Shown one piece after another: positions 58,901 to 64,000 of a stretch of 64,000 nucleotides of DNA. The notes beneath the pieces were generated by a model. The model was not told the DNA's origin. It was given only the letters and a program-made list of their open reading frames with translations, and ran no database searches. Each line of letters begins with the position of its first letter. Within the stretch, counting starts at the first letter, position 1. Source of the DNA: Malachius bipustulatus (Eukaryota; Arthropoda; Insecta; Coleoptera; Melyridae); assembly GCA_910589415.1 (NCBI GenBank), contig OU342632.1, positions 14,449,507-14,513,506 on the forward strand, read 5' to 3'. The translations under genes and the position numbers were made by a program.

Positions 58901-59215
58901 TCCGGAAAATTTTAACCCCGGGAACGCCATCCATGCATTTTAATTGTTTCGTACCCCAAGGACCGGAATCTCTGGCACAGCAACGAAACGTCAGCTCTTT
59001 TAAGCAACTTCACGCCGCCTAAGCCAGAAAGATGGTATCGCACCGGGCGAGGCTGTGTGGGTTCTATGTCCTCTACCATCTGGTTTGCTAGTTTTGGTCA
59101 GCCCCGGGGTATTTAATTTCCCCGGTGTCATCTATATGGACGACATTCCCCTATCCGCCACCCGGGGAGGCTCCCGATGGAGGACCAGCAACCCCGACAC
59201 GGGTAATTAAAGCCA
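55876..59215 (-). mobile_element. LINE 'C', poly(A)-tailed, with intact ORF2
   Basis: On the minus strand the element runs from a GC-rich 5' region near 59215 to a poly(A) tail that appears as about 29 T at 55876-55904. Only about 30 bases separate the ORF2 stop from the tail. The 285 bases before ORF2 are markedly GC-richer than the surroundings, contain CCCCGGGTGG-type runs, and show no second open frame, so the copy is 5' truncated or the family lacks ORF1. A target-site duplication could not be fixed by eye. Confidence 0.85.
55937..58930 (-). CDS. LINE ORF2: endonuclease plus reverse transcriptase, uninterrupted 997 codons
   Basis: This is the enzyme of a non-LTR retrotransposon, which nicks target DNA and copies its RNA into the nick. 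An apurinic-like endonuclease spans roughly residues 41-265: Glu76 in CETK, GDFN at 181-184 and SSDH at 255-258. The reverse transcriptase spans roughly 490-760: NYRPVALLS at 554, catalytic Asp626 in LDISRAFD, GVPQGSILSP at 682 and FADD at 712-715. A C-terminal thumb-like region follows, with HVWSSAPK-type sequence. No stop or frameshift interrupts it, unlike the other two LINE copies here. Clade is Jockey/CR1-like by motif style, but this is not settled. The first methionine is ambiguous because several ATGs lie close together near 58930-58945. No ORF1 was recognised upstream. Confidence 0.9.
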   Translation of the reverse strand: MAFPGLKFSGVKTTPHSDLRAGANPGAHSCERKNNNTTRMEKFIVDFCNIRGLNTNINSVHQHLQTNKPHILALCETKVQASSSTVNYLYPGYDFHSRFRRNFGIGIFVRSDLSCQREEDFEPNDFDVMWLRITDRQTTRFICCLYRPPSDTQYRTLFLSLTKTVEFIQINYPKAEISILGDFNVHNINWLKYSNFTDEEGREAESFAISCDFTQLVDEPTRIPDREGEFASLLDLFLTTNPQMYTITVKAPLGSSDHKLVSTSCVLPITSVKEASKPRVVWHYRSAKWEELREYYRDFPWRSVCFGSNDPSVCAREVAQVILTGMEAYIPFSKKQPSNSKPWFNKRCKEAVASKQLAFRQWRESPNGINHHNFILARNRCKEIIDQTKETHNQRIRNKLLSCPNGSKSFWSVTKAVSQNFTRSTIPPLTRTDGTIASTATEKANLLAGVFSSYSSVDFHGRTPPMIPSVETKMSDIVFRQRVIKSIMLALDPNKASGPDDVPVIVLKKCATELSSVFCRLFNLSYKKGIFPSCWKCARIQPIPKKGKKTIPNNYRPVALLSVISKIMEKAINQHLLKYLEGANIISDRQYGFRKQRSTGDLLTYVTELWNGAIEHHGESRGVALDISRAFDRVWHGGLLAKLQAYGMPEKFCLWLASYLGDRSLQVAVDGVLSETFSIKAGVPQGSILSPTLFLIFINDLLETTKNPIYSFADDSTLISSYTLDARTSAIDAQTRREQEVAILNNDLQDILTWGDRNQVQFNAGKTQAVIFSKKTNVLEPDMMMAGHSLTPASSLRLLGVSLGANMSWHDHVAGLAKSASQKLGTLFRTKKFYTPQQLLLLYKAQIRPSLEYCSHVWSSAPKHTLRLLDSIQKRAIRLIGDPDLTKNLDTLEHRRRVADLSLFYRYFNGKCSKDVARLIPPRTIPGRNTRRAADAHPYQVQLVTPRTTLFQTSFMYRTASLWNSIPKGVFPEVYNLQRFKANVNRYLRSCTAPRAS

Positions 59216-59217
59216 TT

Positions 59218-59680
59218 TTCAAAGCAGCTCACATTAAAAACGGCTCGAAATATCGAAAAACGGTTCAACTGTCCCAATTTTAACTTTTCACATGGTATCT
59301 TACTATGGGGATAAAATTTTAATACAGGGTGATGGAAATAATCAGAATTTTAAACGCCCTGTGTAAAAATTTTAAGTACACTGTAAAGTAACACAGGAAA
59401 AGTTAAGGTAGGGACATGTTAGCCGTTTTTCAATATTTCGAGCCGTTTTCAATGTGAGCTGCTTTGAAAATGGAAAATTGCGATTTTCATTTGTTTATAA
59501 CTCGTAACCTACTCAATTTAAACTGCGACAGTAAAAACCATTCTTACTGGATTTTCAAAGACAATCTGAAAATGTAATAATATACAGGGTGTTTTATTAA
59601 AAAAATATGTAAGACGTCATCACTGAACCAAGGAACACCCTGTATAAAAAATGTTACGTCAATAGAACATAGATTAAATT
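59218..59680. mobile_element. 'TTTATAACTC' foldback copy, left arm cut
   Basis: CAAAGCAGCTCACATTAAAA and AACGGCTCGAAATAT face their complements at 59430-59470, and the right arm runs on through TTTATAACTC to a small CAGGGTG...CACCCTG unit (59585-59642). The outer left arm is absent where LINE 'C' abuts. Confidence 0.8.
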
Positions 59681-59849
59681 CAAAATTTAACCTGTTTCGT
59701 TTTTTTTTTTTTTTTTACAAATATTAATTGAGAAAATGGATTTATCCATTACTTTTGAGAAGCACTGTATAACTATTTATACCTACAATTTAAATTCTTC
59801 TGTGGCTATATGAGCTAGATCTCGTAGCAAAAATTACTACAGTTGAGCG

Positions 59850-59905
59850 CGACTGTGTCTTATCTACATATAGTTAAGAGTAGGTACCCTCTTTTATTAA
59901 AAAAG
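59850..59905 (+). mobile_element. Degenerate 3' SINE fragment
   Basis: GAGCGCGACTGTGTCTTATC and the following AGTTAAGA and CCCTCTTTT, then an A-rich end, parallel the last 80 bases of the SINE. Confidence 0.6.
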
Positions 59906-60615
59906 ATGCTCAATTAATGAATAAGATGGATACTGAAGATTTATGAATGTTGATAAGATGTGCATGAGGTTAACACCGCCATTTTGGATTCTCAACCATC
60001 CGAGATTTTTTTTGCGAGCCAAGCACTCCCTTTTTTGATCTTAAAAATGCAAGTTCTGATGTATTGTGCTCCTGCTGGTTGTACCATGTGCCATAGCGAG
60101 AAAAAAGAAATTGAAATTTTTACGGACAAAGATAAGTCTCCTTTTTAATTTTTTTCTTTCTACATATCTCTACATGTCATTAAGCTACGGTTCCCTAGGA
60201 TCGCTATCCTAGGGCTATCCCGTGCCACACTGAAGATGCTGTAATAAAACAATGCCCGTGTATTTTTCGCTAATGCGCTCTTTAAAAACTATAGCACATG
60301 CGCAGGGTGACATTTTTAAAAGTTGCCACAAAAAAAGATATAGAAAGTCGCAAAAACCAACAGTTTGGGTAATACGGAGGGCGAGCCGCCAATATGACAT
60401 GAGAAATGAGAAATGGCTCACCCCCGTCATCCTAGATCTCCATCCACTCAATTATAAATTTTTTAATGACAAACCCCTGCTTGTGATACATTGAGGGCAT
60501 TGAGTGCTGTCCAGTGATATCAAACAAAATGACTCTACCAAATATGTTTTTATTATACATAAGTGAATTTGATTTCATTTAAAAGAAGAAATACCTTATC
60601 AATTATTAGAAAATA

Positions 60616-60882
60616 GTGACTTGCGTGGCCTAGTGGTACTCCGCTGGCTCACGAAGCCATAGATCGCGGGTTCGAACCTCACCTCGGCCCGCTTTACTTT
60701 TCGGATTCATTTTCGAATGTTTGTGAAAAGTAAAACAAGCGATCGAATGTTTAAATGGCAAATATATTTAAAAGTGTGTGTGGCTAAAGAGTTCGCGCTC
60801 AAAGCCAATTTACCAGAGTGGAGCGACTATGTCTTACCTACACAGTTAAGACCGATGCTCCCTCTTTAAAAAAAAAAAAAAA
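60616..60882 (+). mobile_element. tRNA-derived SINE, full-length copy
   Basis: An internal RNA polymerase III promoter is visible: an A-box-like TGGCCTAGTGG and a B box GGGTTCGAACCTC. The tRNA-like stem GGC-TCACGAA-GCC suggests an Arg(ACG) origin, but the fold is poor. A 15-base duplication AATTATTAGAAAATA flanks it (60601-60615 and 60883-60897), and it ends with CTCCCTCTTT then poly(A). Confidence 0.93.
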
Positions 60883-60947
60883 AATTATTAGAAAATACGT
60901 TTTCGAAAAGGTTTCCATTATTGGCCAATCAGAGATCGACAATATCC

Positions 60948-61187
60948 TCAAATTTTCTGCCGTAGCTTCTCATGTGTAGGTATCTGGTTTGGTTGAATGG
61001 TAACAACGGTTTGGTTTGGCAACAACGGAATCAAGTAACCCCACAAGAAAAAATTCATTGGAATCAAATCGAGTGATCTAGGAGCACTTGGTCCCCTTCT
61101 GCCAATCCATTGTTTGGGATATTGATTGTTCAGCCATTGCCTGATTGGGTAAACAATATCAAGAGGGTGCCTCATCTGATTGTCCAT
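60948..61187 (-). pseudogene. Relic of a DDE (IS630/mariner-like) transposase, C-terminal part
   Basis: The minus frame reads IRQWLNNQYPKQWIGRRGPS, then SLDLIPMNFFLWGYL. This matches the block around the third catalytic acid of a common insect transposase family (SPDLTPLDFFLWG). The second half has drifted. It has no N-terminal domain and no catalytic first two acids. Confidence 0.7.
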
Positions 61188-61304
61188 GAATTAGAAAATC
61201 AAACTGGCGCTGGTGGCGCTGATTTAAACTTGATATTAACAGAAAACTTATCAGATTTTCAGGGGGATACCTCCTCATTTTTTGTTTTCCCAATCAGGCA
61301 ATAA

Positions 61305-61603
61305 TGGTACATTATCCTTATCAACGGACTGGCAGGAGACCTATTGAATGGCGTCCTATAGACCATCCTACTTGACTCCAATGGATCTTTTCTTGTATGG
61401 TTACTTGATATTCGTTGTTTATAAAACCAAACCAGATTCACTTGAGCAACTACGGCAGATACCTAATTACAGAAGATTGTCGACTTCTGACCCCAGAAAC
61501 ATTCAAAAGGCTGGGAAAGACTTCGAAAATAGACTATATTATTACATGGCCAATAATGGAGATCATTTTGGATTTGTGTTGTCTCAAAAAATTGACAAGG
61601 TAT
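61305..61603 (+). pseudogene. Second DDE transposase relic, opposite orientation
   Basis: The plus strand encodes RPIEWRPIDHPT, a stop, then LTPMDLFLYGYLIFVVYKTK and later FENRLYYYMANNGDHF, which is the C-terminus of the same transposase family as 60948-61187. CCCAATCAGGCAAT near 61290 is the complement of ATTGCCTGATTGGG near 61137, so the two relics face each other. Confidence 0.7.
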
Positions 61604-61646
61604 TTTTTCTTTTAAATGAAATCAAATTCCCGTGTATCAATACATA

Positions 61647-62523
61647 CAGGGTGTTCCAGCTTATTCGAAGCGGTCTCTGTAGGCCAAACGATGGACTTTT
61701 TAAAAAAAAATTTTGAAAATTCAAGTACAGAATCACAATGGCCATAACTAAAAATTATTTTGGATTATACAGAGTGTCCCATATGACAGTGGCATATCAA
61801 AGTTATGTTTTTTTAAATGGAATGCTCCTATGTTATTGCATTTTTAGATTGTCTGAGAAGAGAAAATAAGATTGGCTTTCACAGTTGGTGTTTAAATTCA
61901 GAAGTTTTTGAGTTATAAACAAGTGAAAATCGTCATTTTTTAAGTTCAATGCCCTGTACAACGAAAACGGCTAAAGATAGAGAAAAACGGCTTACATGTC
62001 CCTATTTTAACTTTTTATGTACTATCCTATGGTGTAGAAACATTTGTACTTTCTTTGATTTTTTTATTTAGCGACGCGTGGAGAAATCTCAGAATTTTTC
62101 AAATTTTTTATCACCCTGTATAAACATTTCATCTACATCATAGGATAGTAAATGGAAAAGTAAAATAGGGACATGTAAGCCGTTTTTCTCTATCTTCAGC
62201 CGTTTTCGTTATACAGGGCCTTGAACTTGAAAAATGACGATTTTCACTTGTTTATAACTCAAAAACTTCTGAATTTAAATACCAACTGTAACAGCCAATC
62301 TTATTTTCTCTTCTCAGACAATCTAAAAATGCAATAACATAGGAGCATTCCATTTAAAAAAACATAACTTTGATATGCCACTGTCATATGGGACACTCTG
62401 TATACCCCAAAATAATTTTAAATTATGGCCATTTAGATCCTGTACTTGAATTTGCAAGTTTTTTTTTGAAAAAATCCATCGTTTGACCTACAGAGACCGC
62501 TTCGAATAAGCTGGGACAACCTG
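61647..62523. mobile_element. Outer foldback (877 bp) hosting another foldback
   Basis: CAGGGTGTTCCAGCTTATTC and GAAGCGGTCTCTGTAGG are mirrored to the right end at 62523, with TA flanks. The arms are about 120 bases each once the inner element is removed. Confidence 0.9.
61770..62400. mobile_element. Inner foldback (631 bp), intact 'TTTATAACTC' family member
   Basis: CAGAGTGTCCCATATGACAG is mirrored by CTGTCATATGGGACACTCTG. Arms of about 270 bases pair almost throughout, and TA flanks both sides. It stands in the loop of the outer element. Confidence 0.92.
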
Positions 62524-64000
62524 TATAATAAAAACATATTTCGTAGAATGTCACTTTGTTTAGTTTCACTGGAAATCATTTTTCAAGGGATTTGCAATGA
62601 TGTATCACAAGCTGGGGGTTGTCGTTAAAATTTTATAATTGGGGTGGTGGAGCTTTAAGGGTGATGAGTCATTTCTTACATAATCTTGGTTATTACATTA
62701 TTACCGTAGTCCTTATTACCGCGACGGGCTTTTGTGATTTTTGATAAAATTTTGATTTTCGAAATACCTACTTGCGTTTTTGAGAAAAAAAGGCGGTACG
62801 AATTTCGTAAAAAATGAGTTACATATAAAAATCATACTCCTGAAATATATTTTTTGTCAATATTATCACATGATAGCACCTTTTTGGCATATTGCAGTGG
62901 CAGAATATCCTTTTTTTTTACTTGAAAATTCAAAATGACGGTGCAATTTCATGCACATGTTTATAATAAGCTACATTTTAGATTACCTTCTGGATAACAC
63001 TGTTAGTTGTGGGTCACTCAATGTTGACCAATCAACTACCTCAAAAAAACGTGAGATGTGTAAATCCTGCATAAAAGATTATCGGAGATCTCAATTCTCA
63101 CTCGCAGCAAGCAACTTGCGGTGATGCAATTCTCGGTAAATTTTGAAACTTCAATAATAATTATTGCTTGCTAATGAATATTACGCAGAATTCTATAAAA
63201 GTAGCTCCGTTGAGAGGGGAACTAATAAAATGCAAAAGATGAGTGTGTTTAGTTTCCATGGAGAATATTCTCTTGTAATTTACCGAGGATGTGACGATAG
63301 TGATTTGTTTATTTTCATTCTAACTTATCTTTCATTTGACGTAAGGCGCAGAGAAATTGGTATTTCCAGCAACTCCAGATCTCCAAAAATTTTTGAAGCC
63401 AAATCTTTTTTCTCGTCTAAGTGGGAGAAGGGTTTTCGAGAATATGAGGTTTGACTTGAATACCAAAAGATAAACAAGGCTCTCAGAAAAGATATTTTTA
63501 AGTTACTTATGCATCAGCTGATTAAGTTTTAAATCTGCGAATTTATTTACCTTTCACATCATATTTTTATTCTCGTCTGGGTTGGGGAGGGATTTGAGAG
63601 AATTTGAACGTGCCTTGAAATCCAAAAGATGAAAGGGACTCTCGAAGAAGATTTTTTTCTAAGAAGATACTCGACAGCTCATTAAGTTTTTCAAAAACAA
63701 GAGCTAAAGATATAATTCTCAATTTTGTTCAAAGTTTTTCGGTCTATCCTGATTAGACGAATCTAATCTTTTAATTCTGAGAATGCTTTGGGAATCACAT
63801 TTTAAAGGCGATATAGAGATTTAAGTAAATAGATAGTTGCAAAATAAATGACGATGTAAGGAAAATTATTATTAAGAAAATTTTACAGCCGTATCAAAGG
63901 ACCCAGATTAGAGATAAATTTCGGAACAAAGGTAACCAATTACATTACTTTTCACCCTTCGATTTGTGACTTCATTTTCACAGGATTTGCTTTAAAAATT
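62524..64000. other. Right end of window, no gene seen
   Basis: A similar phrase occurs twice (TTTTTCTCGTCTAAGTGGG near 63408 and TATTCTCGTCTGGGTTGGG near 63570), suggesting a diverged local duplication of about 160 bases. No coding exon is supported. Confidence 0.55.

Noticed and set aside
60632..60690. Possible genuine tRNA gene
   Set aside because: A and B boxes are present, but the acceptor stem does not close, and the sequence continues into a SINE body with poly(A) and target duplication.
63164..63454. 96-codon frame near the right end
   Set aside because: No recognisable motif, begins at a non-ATG codon, and no splice or promoter signals support it.

Overview
The window is AT-rich animal nuclear DNA, almost certainly from an insect. 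The evidence is spliced genes with GT-AG introns, insect-type LINEs, a tRNA-derived SINE and very many short inverted-repeat transposons. I lean towards Coleoptera or another repeat-rich insect order, but the order is not proven from sequence alone. No prokaryotic, viral or CRISPR content was seen. Most of the provided reading frames are chance openings or transposon debris.

Four host genes are supported. (1) 7364-8531 (+) is the last exon of a GLD2-type cytoplasmic poly(A) polymerase. (2) 11294-29497 (+) is a six-exon INCENP gene of 751 codons: an N-terminal CEN-like region, a charged disordered middle, a long single-helix/coiled-coil region, and an IN-box with the Aurora-activating TSS motif. 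(3) 30661-37336 (-) is a complete four-exon AP-3 sigma subunit of 191 residues, convergent with INCENP. (4) 43753-49599 (-) holds the last three exons of cysteine dioxygenase; its first exon was not found and probably lies beyond the right edge or hidden in the repeat-rich right third.

Repeats make up most of the rest. Three LINE-type ORF2 copies are present: one 5'-truncated (20000-22222), one decayed (about 22930-27858) and one with an uninterrupted 997-codon ORF2 and poly(A) tail (55876-59215). There is also an orphan PHD-Gag ORF1 in INCENP intron 1, a 5'-truncated copy of the third LINE at 43019, two SINE copies with clear target duplications, and two facing relics of a DDE transposase (60948-61603). 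Many MITE/foldback elements are present. A group of foldbacks shares termini beginning CAGG and is flanked by TA, yet its members have unrelated interiors. INCENP intron 5 (10.7 kb) shows three levels of nesting: a small MITE inside a LINE inside a foldback.

The most unusual observations are a core segment in opposite orientation between two otherwise co-linear foldback copies (3616 and 12743), very long near-perfect hairpins inside transcribed introns, a hAT-like MITE with a perfect 8-bp target duplication inside a larger inverted composite (39780-42374), and a SUMO-interaction-like motif plus three SUMO-consensus lysines in INCENP. I found no convincing new multi-gene system; the novelty is in repeat architecture.
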